Of a DNA stretch of 64,000 nt, positions 19,352 to 28,700 are shown piece by piece (the stretch's first letter is position 1; every line of letters begins with the position of its first letter). Below the pieces are notes generated by a model. It was not told the origin of the DNA. It searched no databases and was given only the letters and a program-made list of their open reading frames with translations. The position numbers and the translations under genes were made by a program. This DNA is from Novosphingobium sp. PhB57 (GTDB taxonomy: Bacteria; Pseudomonadota; Alphaproteobacteria; Sphingomonadales; Sphingomonadaceae): the NCBI RefSeq assembly GCF_004342985.1, contig NZ_SMBO01000001.1, forward strand, positions 496,001 to 560,000. Direction: 5' to 3'.

Positions 19352-21130
19352 TCAGCTTTCTCCGAAGAGTTCGCGCTGCGAGGCTTCGATTTCCTCGAAG
19401 TAACGCCGACGTGCATGGCGCTCGGTGACGACGCCGACCACCCGGCCGACGCCGTCCACCACCGCCAGTTCGTCGGCCACGGCCACGTCGAAAGCCTTTA
19501 TCATCGCGCGGATGTCGGTGGTCGGGGAAAGGGTGGTGCCCTTCAGCGAGGCGAGGGAGCCGATCGCGCTGTCCTGCGGCAGTTCGGGATTATAGGCAGA
19601 GGACGTGGCGACGATGCCGGCGTAATGTTCGTCCTCGTCCAGCAGGATCGCCTTGCTTGCCGAGCCCAGCGGAACGCGCGCCCGGAAGTCGGCCACGGAC
19701 AGCGTGGCCGGTGCCGAGATCCAGTCCTTGCGCATGATGCGTCCGGCCGTAAGGCTGAGCATCCAGCCGATGTCCCGCGGGGAGCGGATGATCGAGCCGC
19801 GGATGTGCAGGCGCCAGGTCGAGAACGAATAGCCGAACATCTCGCGCGTGAAGGCGCTGGAGACGAGCGAGGCGGTCAGCACCACGCCCATCAGCGCGAA
19901 GTCGTGAGTCGTCTCCAGCATGAGCATGGCCAGCGTCATCGGGCCGCCGACGATGGAGACCGCCAGCGCGCTCATGCCGACGAGGGCGGATTGGGTGGGA
20001 TCGAGTTCGATGCCCAAAGGCAGCAATTGCACGGCGGCGGCGAAGATCAGGCCGACCAGCGACCCCAGGAAGAGCGAGGCGAAGAACAGCCCGCCGCGAA
20101 AGCCGAAGCTCAGCGAAATGACCGAAGCGGCGATCTTGAGCGCCAGCACCATGAGCAGGAAATGGATCGCCGGCTGCATGGCGAGGTTGAGGTGCATCGC
20201 GCCGTGGCCCGCTGAAAGCGACTGCGGCGAGACCCAGGCCAGCGGCATCAGCAGCAGCCCGCCCACCAGCGGCTTCCAGCGCGCGAAGCGGGTCAGGCGC
20301 TGGACGTGCAATTCGGTGAAGGTCACCAGCCGCATGATGAGTATGCCCACGAGGGCACAGACCAGGCCGAGCACGGCGTAGATGAAATAGTCGCCCGTGG
20401 TGAGGTCGCGCGCGCTGGACGCGGCGATCAAGTACGGTTCGACGCCGAGTTCGCGGGTGATGAACGCCGCGCCGAGGGCGGCGGCGATGACCGGGGCGAT
20501 GGCGGAGGGCGTATAGGCGCCGATCACGATCTCGAAGGCGTAGAAGGCACCGGCCAGGGGCGCGCCGAAAGCGGCGCCAACCGCGGCCCCGGCTCCGGCG
20601 CCGACCAGCGTGCGCATGTCGGCGCGGCGCAGCTTGAACCATTGGCCCAGCACCGAGGCGACGCCGCCGCCCATCTGGGCATAAGCCGCCTCCAGCCCCA
20701 CCGAGGCTCCCGCGCCGTTGGAAATGATGGTCTGGGCGGAGATGATGAGATTGTCGATGAAGGGAATCCGCCCGCTGTGCAGCGCGTTGGCTTCGACGAC
20801 GTCGATCGGTGCGCGCCGGCGTCTGCGAAGCAGATAGGCGATGCCGATCAGGACCAGGCCGCCGAAGGGCAGGGCGAGCAACCGCCAGGGGTGGCGGATT
20901 TCACCCAGTGCGCTCAGCCGGTTGCCGTCGATCGCGTAGAACAGCTGTTGCAGCGTATGGGCGAGAAAGCCCTGGAGGTTGGTGAGCCATCCGGCGGCTA
21001 TTCCTGCCATGACGGCCAGCACGATGAACGCCAGCTCGCTCTCGCGCATGCGCTGCCGCTGGCGGATGACCAGGGCTTTCAGGGCGTTAACGGCGGGACG
21101 TCGCATCGATTGTCGATTGGGCCTGCGCAT
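19352..21130 (-). CDS. ClC-type chloride channel/antiporter with CBS domains
   Basis: 592-aa inner-membrane protein with about ten hydrophobic helices, then a cytosolic C-terminal part with CBS-like repeats (last one TTDIRAMIKAF...ADELAVVDGVGRVVGVVTERHA). The ClC selectivity region is NGAGASVGLEAAYAQMGGG, a variant of the GxxxGxE motif, and AAFGAPLAGAFYAFE is the matching second signature. CBS domains suggest nucleotide or ionic regulation. Whether it is a channel or H+/Cl- exchanger cannot be told. Confidence 0.88.
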   Translation of the reverse strand: MRRPNRQSMRRPAVNALKALVIRQRQRMRESELAFIVLAVMAGIAAGWLTNLQGFLAHTLQQLFYAIDGNRLSALGEIRHPWRLLALPFGGLVLIGIAYLLRRRRRAPIDVVEANALHSGRIPFIDNLIISAQTIISNGAGASVGLEAAYAQMGGGVASVLGQWFKLRRADMRTLVGAGAGAAVGAAFGAPLAGAFYAFEIVIGAYTPSAIAPVIAAALGAAFITRELGVEPYLIAASSARDLTTGDYFIYAVLGLVCALVGILIMRLVTFTELHVQRLTRFARWKPLVGGLLLMPLAWVSPQSLSAGHGAMHLNLAMQPAIHFLLMVLALKIAASVISLSFGFRGGLFFASLFLGSLVGLIFAAAVQLLPLGIELDPTQSALVGMSALAVSIVGGPMTLAMLMLETTHDFALMGVVLTASLVSSAFTREMFGYSFSTWRLHIRGSIIRSPRDIGWMLSLTAGRIMRKDWISAPATLSVADFRARVPLGSASKAILLDEDEHYAGIVATSSAYNPELPQDSAIGSLASLKGTTLSPTTDIRAMIKAFDVAVADELAVVDGVGRVVGVVTERHARRRYFEEIEASQRELFGES

Positions 21131-21290
21131 GCGCGGCTGTCAAGGCGGGTATCGGGAGGAGGGGCAAGAAAAGCGAGCGTGCAGAGCGGCGGTCACGGGA
21201 CCGTCCTGCGGACGGAATCCGTGTCCGCGCCCTCGTTCTTGCGGGCGCGCGGCATGCCGCACCGGCTTGAGCCCGAGTTCTGCGCCTACC

Positions 21291-22085
21291 TCACTTCGGA
21301 GGCATGCGGATGCCGCCGTCGAGGCGGATGCACTGGCCGTTGAAGTACGTGTTGCGCACCAGTTCGAGCACGAAGCTGGCGAACTCGTCGGGATTGCCCA
21401 GGCGCTTGGGGAAGGGGACGGCCCGCCCAAGGCCTTCATAGACCGCCTCGTTCATCTCCTTGACGCGCAGCATCGGCGGGGTGGCGAATGTGCCGGGCAG
21501 GATGGCGTTGACGCGAATGCCGAGGTCCATCAGGTCGCGCGCCATCGGCAGCACCATGGCATTGACCGCGCCCTTGCCGCCGCCATAGGCGACCTGGCCG
21601 ATCTGTCCGTCCTGCGAAGCGGCAGAGGAAGTGAAGACGATGCAGCCGCGTTCGCCGTCGGCATTGAGCGGCTCGGCTGTCGCCATGCCCAGCGCGGCGA
21701 TCGCGGCCACGCGGTAGGACGCGGTGAACACGCCCTCGGCCGTCTTGGCGATCTGTTCGGTGGCCATGCGCTTGAAGCCGCCCGTGGTCTTGTCGAACGA
21801 GACGGTCTTGCCGCCGCCGGCCACGACGGCGCAGTGGACGACGACGCGTTCCTGGCCATGGGTGGCGCGGGCGCGGGCGAAGCCTGCCTCAACGCTCTCC
21901 TCGTCGAGAATGTTGACCTTGCAGAACACGCCGCCGATCTCGGCCGCGAAAGTTTCGCCTGCCTCCTCGCTGATGTCGAAGATGGCGACTTTCACGCCTG
22001 CATCGGCCAGCGCCTTCGCGCTGGCGCGGCCAAGGCCCGATGCACCGCCCGTGACGACGGCGGCCAGCGTGTTGTCGATCTTCAT
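21291..22085 (-). CDS. SDR family oxidoreductase, 3-hydroxyacyl-CoA dehydrogenase type 2-like
   Basis: 264-aa NAD(P)-dependent dehydrogenase. TGGASGLGRAS is the cofactor loop, FDIS marks NAD preference, and the active site is SSAASQDGQIGQVAYGGGKGA (Ser...Tyr-x3-Lys). The overall layout resembles HSD17B10-type 3-hydroxyacyl-CoA dehydrogenases of lipid and steroid side-chain oxidation. Monocistronic as far as can be seen. Confidence 0.85.
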   Translation of the reverse strand: MKIDNTLAAVVTGGASGLGRASAKALADAGVKVAIFDISEEAGETFAAEIGGVFCKVNILDEESVEAGFARARATHGQERVVVHCAVVAGGGKTVSFDKTTGGFKRMATEQIAKTAEGVFTASYRVAAIAALGMATAEPLNADGERGCIVFTSSAASQDGQIGQVAYGGGKGAVNAMVLPMARDLMDLGIRVNAILPGTFATPPMLRVKEMNEAVYEGLGRAVPFPKRLGNPDEFASFVLELVRNTYFNGQCIRLDGGIRMPPK

Positions 22086-22258
22086 GGCGAAGGTGTCTCC
22101 CGCGATTCGTGTTTGGCCATGGGCTAGCGCACTTCCCGCCAGTGCCGCGCGGCCGGAATGCAGCGCGCGGCCAAGTATCGCTCTGGCGCGGTCAACCGCC
22201 GGGGAGCACGCGCCGCCCCCTCGCGGCAGGGCGGCGCGCGAAGATCAGGCGCGGGCGA

Positions 22259-23686
22259 TCAGGCCGCGCAGGTCCTGACGGGTGGCTCCTCGCCGATCTG
22301 GAATCGCCCGGCCTGGTTGGCAAGCGTCGTCGCGTCCGAGATCAGGGTGCGGGCGGCGGCGGAGGTCTGTTCGACCATGGCCGCGTTCTGCTGCGTCGTG
22401 CGGTCCATCATGCCGACCGTGGAAATGACTTCCGAAATAGCCGTGGCCTGGGCATCGTTGGCCCGCGCCATCGTCTCGACAAGGGCGTGGACCCGGCCGA
22501 CTTCGCCCGCGATGGTCTCCAGCGAACGATCGACGCGCGAGACGGTGGCGACCGCCTGGTCGATCTCGGAACGGGTGGCGGACAGGCCGTCGCGCGCCTT
22601 GCGGGCTTCTTCCTCGGCGCGCATGGCCAGGGAACTCACGAGATCGGCGACGACCGCGAAGCCGCGCCCGGCGCTTCCGGCCCGACCGGCCTCCACGGCC
22701 GCGTTCATGGCCAGGACGCGCGTCTGGAAGGCGATCTTGTCGACCCCCTCGATCACGGCATCGATGCCGCGTGCGCTTTCGTGCACGACGTGCATCGCCT
22801 GCACCGCGTCGCCGGCCACTTCGCGCCCCTGCTCGACGGAATCGAGCGCTTCCCCGGCAATGCCCAGGGTTTCCTGCGCGCCCGATGCCGTGGCCTTCAC
22901 GCGTTCCTCGACGCGCAGCAGCGTCGCGGCCGTCTCCTCCAGGTTCGCGGCGCTGCTTTCCGTGCGCTGCGCAAGGTCTTCGGAGGCCCGCGCGATGGCG
23001 CCGGATTCGCCGTAGATCGCATGGGAGGCCGTCACCACCGACCCGATCGTCTCGCGCAAGTTGGCGAGGCTGCGGTTGTAGGAGGTCTTCAGCGAGAGGA
23101 ACCCGGCGGGCAGGTCGTCGATGTCGTGGAGAAGATCGCCGCCCGCCAGCCGCGACATGGCGCGATCGAGGGCGGCAATGGCCTGGTTGCGCTCCGCTTC
23201 GGCTTCCTCGAAATAGATCGAGATCGACAAGTCCATGTCGAGCATGGCCGCTTTCATCAGCGCGCGGTTGAGCTTGCCCGGGCTGACGCGGCGCGTGAAC
23301 AGCCGCCAGGGGCTGGCGCTGCGTTCGACGGCGGCCATGATCTCTTCCAGGATCAGCGCATAGCCGCCGATGTACCAGCGCGGTTCGAGGCCGATCTTGG
23401 CGTGGACTTTGCCGATCCGGCTGACGGCGGCGTAGTATTCGGCGTCGAACCGGCCGGTGGCGATGCCCAGCCAGTGGCCGACTTGCGCGCCTTTGGCGGC
23501 GTTGATGTGCGCATCGCTGCGGAACATGCGCGCCATCTCGGGGGTCGCGCGGACCCGCCGGTAGAAGTGATCGAGCGCTGGCTGGATGCAGGTGCGGAGA
23601 AATGGTTGCGCAGCGGTGAGAATACGGCGCTGCGCGGCATCGAATTCGAGGAACTCCAGACGTTCCTCGACGGTCTTGACTGTCAA
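22259..23686 (-). CDS. globin-coupled methyl-accepting chemotaxis sensor
   Basis: 475-aa soluble sensor. Residues 1-160 are a sensor globin: the FxxHxxxG-type proximal His is His95 in IGKVHAKIGLEPRWYIGGY, the hallmark of HemAT-like globin-coupled sensors. A short linker helix leads into an MCP signalling domain with the hairpin tip region KIAFQTRVLAMNAAVEAGRAG. No membrane segment. The start is TTG 23686, preceded by CAGGAG at good spacing; no ATG gives a sensible N-terminus. Likely senses O2 or another gas and signals to CheA. No che genes are nearby. Confidence 0.88.
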   Translation of the reverse strand: MTVKTVEERLEFLEFDAAQRRILTAAQPFLRTCIQPALDHFYRRVRATPEMARMFRSDAHINAAKGAQVGHWLGIATGRFDAEYYAAVSRIGKVHAKIGLEPRWYIGGYALILEEIMAAVERSASPWRLFTRRVSPGKLNRALMKAAMLDMDLSISIYFEEAEAERNQAIAALDRAMSRLAGGDLLHDIDDLPAGFLSLKTSYNRSLANLRETIGSVVTASHAIYGESGAIARASEDLAQRTESSAANLEETAATLLRVEERVKATASGAQETLGIAGEALDSVEQGREVAGDAVQAMHVVHESARGIDAVIEGVDKIAFQTRVLAMNAAVEAGRAGSAGRGFAVVADLVSSLAMRAEEEARKARDGLSATRSEIDQAVATVSRVDRSLETIAGEVGRVHALVETMARANDAQATAISEVISTVGMMDRTTQQNAAMVEQTSAAARTLISDATTLANQAGRFQIGEEPPVRTCAA

Positions 23687-23852
23687 GTTCAACTCCTGCC
23701 CGGCGGATCTTGTCCGGCCGAATGAAATCGTTTTTCCTGACCTATTATAGAACGATGCGGGCGGCTTTCGGCGTGGGAGGGCCGGGATTTTTGCGCTGTT
23801 CGGCCGATGCCGGCAGCGGCGAAGATGCCCGGCAGGGACGGGACGGCAGGCG

Positions 23853-24716
23853 TCAGGCGGGTTCGAAGCCCGCCAGACGCAGCGCGCCGTCAAGGGAATC
23901 GCCGAGGGCCGGGCTCAGGCGCTCGACCGTGCGCGAACGCAGCCAGGGCTGCATGCGCGGGGCCAGGCCGCCGACGAGCGTGCAGCGGGTGGCGCCGCGC
24001 TCGAAGATCGTCTCGATGAAACGCTCGATATGGCCCGCGGCATGTTCGACGATGGAGCGGGCGATGGCGTCGTCCGCTTCGGCATAGTCCATGACCAGCG
24101 GCGCGAAAGTGCCGTAGTCGCGCGGGGTGGCGTGGTCCATCCAGGCGATGGCCTGCGCCGTGTCGTGTTCGAAACGCTCGGTCACGGCCGCGCTCAGCGG
24201 GGTCTTGCGGGTGCGCCCGTCGAGCGCGCGCAAGGCGTGGCGCATCGCGCTGAGGCCGAGCGCGGCACCGCTGCCTTCGTCGGAGATCGGGAAACCGTAG
24301 CCGCCGATGGTGAAGTCCCGGCCGTCCAGTCGCACTTGCGCGGCGCTGCCGGTGCCGATGATGAGGATCGCGCCGTCCTGCCCGGCATGGGCGCCGAGGT
24401 TGGCGATCTGGGCATCGGTGGCATAGCGCACCGCGGCGAAGCCGAAGTCGAGTTCCGCCAGCGCCTCACGCACGCCGGGGCGGGTGATCCCGGCAATGCC
24501 CATGCCGGCCTGGATGGTGGCGCGCTCGGCCGTTGTAAGGCCCCCTTCGGCCACGGCCTGGTCGACCGTGTCCTTCAGCGTTTCGTAGAGTGCCTCCATC
24601 CCGATGCGCGCATTGGCGGTGCCGGACTTGCCGTGGCCGATCTCCTGGCCCTGCGCGTCGACAAGCCGGGCGCGGCAATTGCTGCCGCCTGCGTCGATGC
24701 CGAGGAAATAGGTCAT
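23853..24716 (-). CDS. BadF/BadG-type sugar kinase, probable N-acetylglucosamine kinase
   Basis: 287-aa ASKHA ATPase. The phosphate-1 motif is GIDAGGSNCRARLVD, phosphate-2 is ILIIGTGSAAQVR and the adenosine region is CTLVGGLAPRM. This is the BadF/NagK/MurK group that phosphorylates GlcNAc or MurNAc at O6 (or glucosamine). ATG 24716 overlaps the dld stop by 4 bp. Because the cluster has MurQ and NagA, which act on 6-phosphates, and a sodium symporter that does not phosphorylate, this kinase is the best candidate for supplying GlcNAc-6-P and possibly MurNAc-6-P. Confidence 0.85.
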   Translation of the reverse strand: MTYFLGIDAGGSNCRARLVDAQGQEIGHGKSGTANARIGMEALYETLKDTVDQAVAEGGLTTAERATIQAGMGIAGITRPGVREALAELDFGFAAVRYATDAQIANLGAHAGQDGAILIIGTGSAAQVRLDGRDFTIGGYGFPISDEGSGAALGLSAMRHALRALDGRTRKTPLSAAVTERFEHDTAQAIAWMDHATPRDYGTFAPLVMDYAEADDAIARSIVEHAAGHIERFIETIFERGATRCTLVGGLAPRMQPWLRSRTVERLSPALGDSLDGALRLAGFEPA

Positions 24717-26458
24717 GGATGTTCTCCGGTAGCCCCGATGCCTGGGTGATCTCCCCAGTTGCGGCCACGGGGGGTATGGCCGATTCCGGGGTTGAGCTGG
24801 TTGCGCGGGTCGATCTCGCGGTAGAACTGCGCGAGTTCGGGCCGGGCGACATAAAGGTGGCCGACGTTGTGCTCGGCCGGATACTGCGCGCCGCGCGCGT
24901 CGAGCAGGGCCCAGAGCGCGTGCTCGAAGGCAAGTGGATCGGTGCCCTTCTTCACGATGTAGTCCTGATGGAATACCTGGCAGAAGAAGTGCCCGTAGTA
25001 GAGCGTGTGGACCGTGCGCGCCGCAAGTTCGGCCGGCAGGCGTTCCACCCATTCGCGGGTGTTGCGGGGCAGGGCGACGTCGAGCGCGACGATGTCCTCG
25101 ACCGTGTCCGGGTGGACGGCGCGGTATCGCACGGCAGCGCCCGCCGCCACGAAGCGGTGGAGGAAGGCCTTGGCGCTTTCCTGCGCCGTGCATTCGAAGT
25201 GCCCGCCGTCAGTGCCTGTATCCTCCGCGTCGCCGGGGAAGAGGTCGTGCAGCAGCCTGCGCGCGGCTTCCACCTGGTCGCGCGGCACCTTGAGGATCAG
25301 GTGATGCTCGAAGCGCGCGCGATAGTCGCGCATGCGGGCCGGGAGATGGTCGGGGATGAACCGGCTGGACCACTGCATCAGGCGGTCGCTGAGCCCGCTG
25401 CCCATTACGCCGTCGAAGCGGGACTTGGCCGCGAACAGCGCCGGGAGCCGGTCGGTGCCGAGGCGCTCGATGGCGAAGAACATGTCCTTGCCGTAGCGAT
25501 CGGCCACGTCGAAGGCTTCGGCGTGCATATATTCGCCGGCGATCGGCAGCGTGTCGAAATCGCGCAGCATCGTGCGGCGCAGCGCGGTCAGGCGGTCGGC
25601 CTCGTTAGTGCCGATGTAGAACGTGGTGGTGTCGTCTTCGCGCGCGAACGTATCGAGGCGCACGGCGAAGACGATCAGCTTGCCCGCGCTTCCCGCCGCC
25701 TCGAACAGGCACCGGGGGTCGGCATTGAAGCGGGCCGGCACTTCGCTGTCGATGTCGCGGACATGGTCGGCATAGCTGTGGTCGTGCGCCCACTTGTCGC
25801 TGGCGGGATCGATGTCGGCTTCGGTGAACTGTTCGAGGTCCAGCCGGGACAGCATGGTCTCCGGGTCGTCGCCAAGGTCCATGCCGAGATGGTTGAAGAG
25901 GCGCAGCGAGCCGTCGCCCTGGACCTGGGCATAAAGCGCGAGCTGGGTATAGGCCGGACCGCGCCGGATCAGCGAGCCGCCCGAGTTGTTGCAGACCCCG
26001 CCGACCACCGAGGCGCCAAGGCAGGAAGAGCCGATCACCGAATGGGGTTCGCGCCCGAACGGCCGCAGCGCCTGCTCCAGCTTGTAGAGCGTGGTCCCCG
26101 GCAGGCACAGCACTTGTTCTCCGCGGCGGATCACTTTGAGTGCGGAAAGCCGGGTGGTGCTGACGATCACCAGGCCGCCGGGATAGTCTTCGCCATCGGG
26201 GGTGGAGCCGCCCGTCAGCCCGGTGTTCGAAGCCTGCATGATGATCGAGACGTCTGCCGCCACGCAGGCCTGCACCGCGCGCCACATCTCCACCAGGCTG
26301 CCCGGGCGGACCACCGCGATGGCCGGGCCTTCGCCGGTGCGGTAGCCCTTGCGGAAGCGGGCCGTCTCGCGCGCGGAAGTCAGCACATGGCGCTTGCCCA
26401 CGGCGGCGCGCAGGGCGGTCAGTAGCGCGATATCCCGGGTCTTGGTGCTTGCTGCCAT
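24713..26458 (-). CDS. dld: quinone-dependent D-lactate dehydrogenase
   Basis: FAD flavoprotein of 581 aa at the inner membrane that oxidises D-lactate to pyruvate. The PCMH FAD domain is N-terminal (MQASNTGLTGGSTPDG, SSCLGASVVGGVCNNSGG), and the Dld-specific membrane-binding and cap regions follow (ADPRCLFEAAGSAGKL, YYGHFFCQVFHQDYIVKKG). Its length matches E. coli Dld. It is embedded between a GH84-like gene (14 bp upstream) and the kinase (4-bp overlap). MurQ, encoded in the plus arm, releases D-lactate from MurNAc-6-P, which gives this enzyme an obvious job here. Confidence 0.93.
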   Translation of the reverse strand: MAASTKTRDIALLTALRAAVGKRHVLTSARETARFRKGYRTGEGPAIAVVRPGSLVEMWRAVQACVAADVSIIMQASNTGLTGGSTPDGEDYPGGLVIVSTTRLSALKVIRRGEQVLCLPGTTLYKLEQALRPFGREPHSVIGSSCLGASVVGGVCNNSGGSLIRRGPAYTQLALYAQVQGDGSLRLFNHLGMDLGDDPETMLSRLDLEQFTEADIDPASDKWAHDHSYADHVRDIDSEVPARFNADPRCLFEAAGSAGKLIVFAVRLDTFAREDDTTTFYIGTNEADRLTALRRTMLRDFDTLPIAGEYMHAEAFDVADRYGKDMFFAIERLGTDRLPALFAAKSRFDGVMGSGLSDRLMQWSSRFIPDHLPARMRDYRARFEHHLILKVPRDQVEAARRLLHDLFPGDAEDTGTDGGHFECTAQESAKAFLHRFVAAGAAVRYRAVHPDTVEDIVALDVALPRNTREWVERLPAELAARTVHTLYYGHFFCQVFHQDYIVKKGTDPLAFEHALWALLDARGAQYPAEHNVGHLYVARPELAQFYREIDPRNQLNPGIGHTPRGRNWGDHPGIGATGEHP

Positions 26459-26472
26459 GGTTGTATCCCCGC

Positions 26473-27552
26473 TTACTGGGTCTGGACCTCGTCGTCGGTC
26501 ATCAGGTCCTTGCCGTCCAGCCAGTTCAGGATTTCACGCGCCGCGGGATGATCGATCCCTTCGTAGCGGGCCCGCAGGCGATCTGCGCGCGCGCAGAGGC
26601 GCTCGTGGCCCACGTCCTGCAGGGCCGGGATATCCTGCTGCAGCATCTGCGCGAAATCATCGCCGAGCAGGTGCCGCGCCGCTGCGCCGAAGGCCTCGCC
26701 ATAGGCATAAGTCTCTCCCTGCCGGTAAACCATCGGCAAGGTGATGGCGGGGATGCAGCCGAGGTGCGCCTGGATCGCCGGGTTGATGGCATGGCCGGAG
26801 ATGTGTCCGGCGATCGCTGCCGGACGGCCGGTGAATGCCCGCAGATGGAGAAAGCGCGACATGCGGGCGCCGTCATTCACGGGCCAGTTGTCCCAGAGGC
26901 AGACCTTGCGGCCCAGTTCGCCCGCGACGCGTTCCAGATGGGCCGGGCCGATTTCCTTCGAGCAGACTTCCTCGCCGGTCCAGTAGACCTGCACGGCGGG
27001 ATCGAGCAGCCGCCCGAGCTTGCCGAGATAGTCCGCCGGGCGATCCGCGAAGACGAGGTCGAGCACGGGATCGTCGGAATAATAGGTGGGGCAGGTGTAG
27101 ACACGCGCGGCACCGGTGAGCCCGGCGCAGAAGTTGACGACATCCGCCTGGCGCTCGGCAAGTTCGGGCATGTCGCCGCGAAGATCGTCGAACAGCACGG
27201 CCAGGTCGTCGATGCCGATGGCGTCGAGTTCGGCCACCCGCCGCGTGAGGTCCGCGCGGGCCTCGTCGTCGAAGGGATGCGTGGAGCCGACCGGGGTGAT
27301 CGCCATGCCGAAGCGCATGCCCGCGGCGCGGCACTCGGCGGAAAGGCGGGCCAGCGCTTCGGTCCGGGCCATGTCATGCGGCACCCGCCATTCGCGGCGC
27401 AGCGCGCGATCGGCCTTGGGGCCATAGTGGTAGAAGCCGTAGCCGGCCTCAGCGAGCGTCTTCACCACATGGCTGCGTTCGGCCTCGTTCCAGATGCGAC
27501 CGAAGCGGCCCTCGATCAGGCCCAGTTCTGGCTGGCTTCCTTGCGTTGTCAT
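26473..27552 (-). CDS. GH84-like beta-N-acetylglucosaminidase domain protein, cytosolic
   Basis: 359 aa. The N-terminal LGLIEGRFGRIWNEAER corresponds to the GH84 signature (IEGFYGxPW), and VLFDDLRG carries the paired catalytic Asp expected of substrate-assisted O-GlcNAcase/NAGidase enzymes. TCPTYYSDD and VYWTGEEVCSKEI are also GH84-like, as is LWDNWPVNDG. No signal peptide, so it probably acts in the cytosol on imported GlcNAc-containing disaccharides. It overlaps nagA by 4 bp. The first motif is divergent (RFGRIW, not FYGRPW), so specificity may differ. Confidence 0.82.
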   Translation of the reverse strand: MTTQGSQPELGLIEGRFGRIWNEAERSHVVKTLAEAGYGFYHYGPKADRALRREWRVPHDMARTEALARLSAECRAAGMRFGMAITPVGSTHPFDDEARADLTRRVAELDAIGIDDLAVLFDDLRGDMPELAERQADVVNFCAGLTGAARVYTCPTYYSDDPVLDLVFADRPADYLGKLGRLLDPAVQVYWTGEEVCSKEIGPAHLERVAGELGRKVCLWDNWPVNDGARMSRFLHLRAFTGRPAAIAGHISGHAINPAIQAHLGCIPAITLPMVYRQGETYAYGEAFGAAARHLLGDDFAQMLQQDIPALQDVGHERLCARADRLRARYEGIDHPAAREILNWLDGKDLMTDDEVQTQ

Positions 27553-28700
27553 TCGCGGTGGTCCTCGCGTGCGCCGCCGATCCAGGTCGCGCGGACCAGG
27601 CGATCATTGTCCAGATGGACGAGGTCCGCCCGCAGCCCCGGCGCGATGGCGCCGGTCTCATGGTCGAGGCGCAGGAAGCGGGCGGGGTTGCCGCTGGCCA
27701 TGCGCGAGGCGGCGACGATGTCGCAGCCGATCATGTCCATCGCGTTGCGCAGGGCCTGCGCCATGGTCAGCGCGGAGCCGGCCAGGGTGCCGTCAGGCCC
27801 GGTGCAGGTGCCGTTCTCCACCTTGATGTCCTGGTCCATGAGCGTGAAGCGGCCCAGCGTCCCGCCCACCGGCGGCATGGCGTCCGTCACCAGCATGATG
27901 CCTTCCTCACCCCTGGCCGCAAGGGCCACGCGCATCGAGGCGGGATGGACGTGGAAGCCGTCGGCGATGAGGCCGAAGTGGCTGGCGCGGTCTTCCAGCG
28001 CCGCGCCGACCATGCCGGGGTCGCGGCTGAGGAACTGCGTCATCGCATTGAACAGGTGGGTGAAGCCGACCAGCCCCTCGGCAAGCGCGGCGCGGGTCTG
28101 GTCGTAGTTCGCGAGGCTATGGCCCGCGCAGACGAGCACGCCCGCTTCGGTCAGGGCGCGCACGGTGCCTGCGGGCGCCAGTTCCGGCGCCAGCGTCACC
28201 ACGCGGCGGCCCGTCGTCGGTGCCGAAAGCCGGGCGATGACTTCGGTGTCCACCGGCGCAAAGCGGGTCTGGTCGTGGATGCCCTTCTTGGCGACGTTGA
28301 GGTGGGGGCCTTCGATATGCACGCCCAGCACGCCCGGAACGCCCTGCGCCATCGCAGCTTCGCCGGCGGCGATGGCAGCTTCCACCACTTGCGGGAAGTC
28401 GCTGATGAGCGTGGGCAGGATGCCGGTCGTGCCGTAGCGGCGATGCGCCTGGGCGATGGCGCGAATGCCTTCCATGCAGGGCATGTCGTTGAACAGCACG
28501 TCACCGCCGCCGTTCACTTGCGTGTCGATGAAGCCGGGCAGCAGGTAGCCGCCGTCGAGCCGCTCCAGCACGCAGTCGCCGGGCAGGGCGTCGGGTGCCA
28601 CAAGGCCGACGATGCGCCCGCCGTCGAGGACCAGTGCCTGGTCTTCGACTACGCGGTCGGCAAGGACGATACGCGCACCGATAAGGGCGATCCGGGTCAT
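27549..28700 (-). CDS. nagA: N-acetylglucosamine-6-phosphate deacetylase
   Basis: 383-aa amidohydrolase converting GlcNAc-6-P to GlcN-6-P plus acetate. Metal and active-site motifs are in order: PGFIDTQVNGGGD, GVHIEGPHLN (metal Glu), VCAGHSLA, THLFNAM, and the catalytic Asp in LVTDAMPPVGG. 4-bp overlaps with both the SIS gene upstream and the GH84-like gene downstream show a tightly coupled operon. Confidence 0.95.
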   Translation of the reverse strand: MTRIALIGARIVLADRVVEDQALVLDGGRIVGLVAPDALPGDCVLERLDGGYLLPGFIDTQVNGGGDVLFNDMPCMEGIRAIAQAHRRYGTTGILPTLISDFPQVVEAAIAAGEAAMAQGVPGVLGVHIEGPHLNVAKKGIHDQTRFAPVDTEVIARLSAPTTGRRVVTLAPELAPAGTVRALTEAGVLVCAGHSLANYDQTRAALAEGLVGFTHLFNAMTQFLSRDPGMVGAALEDRASHFGLIADGFHVHPASMRVALAARGEEGIMLVTDAMPPVGGTLGRFTLMDQDIKVENGTCTGPDGTLAGSALTMAQALRNAMDMIGCDIVAASRMASGNPARFLRLDHETGAIAPGLRADLVHLDNDRLVRATWIGGAREDHRE

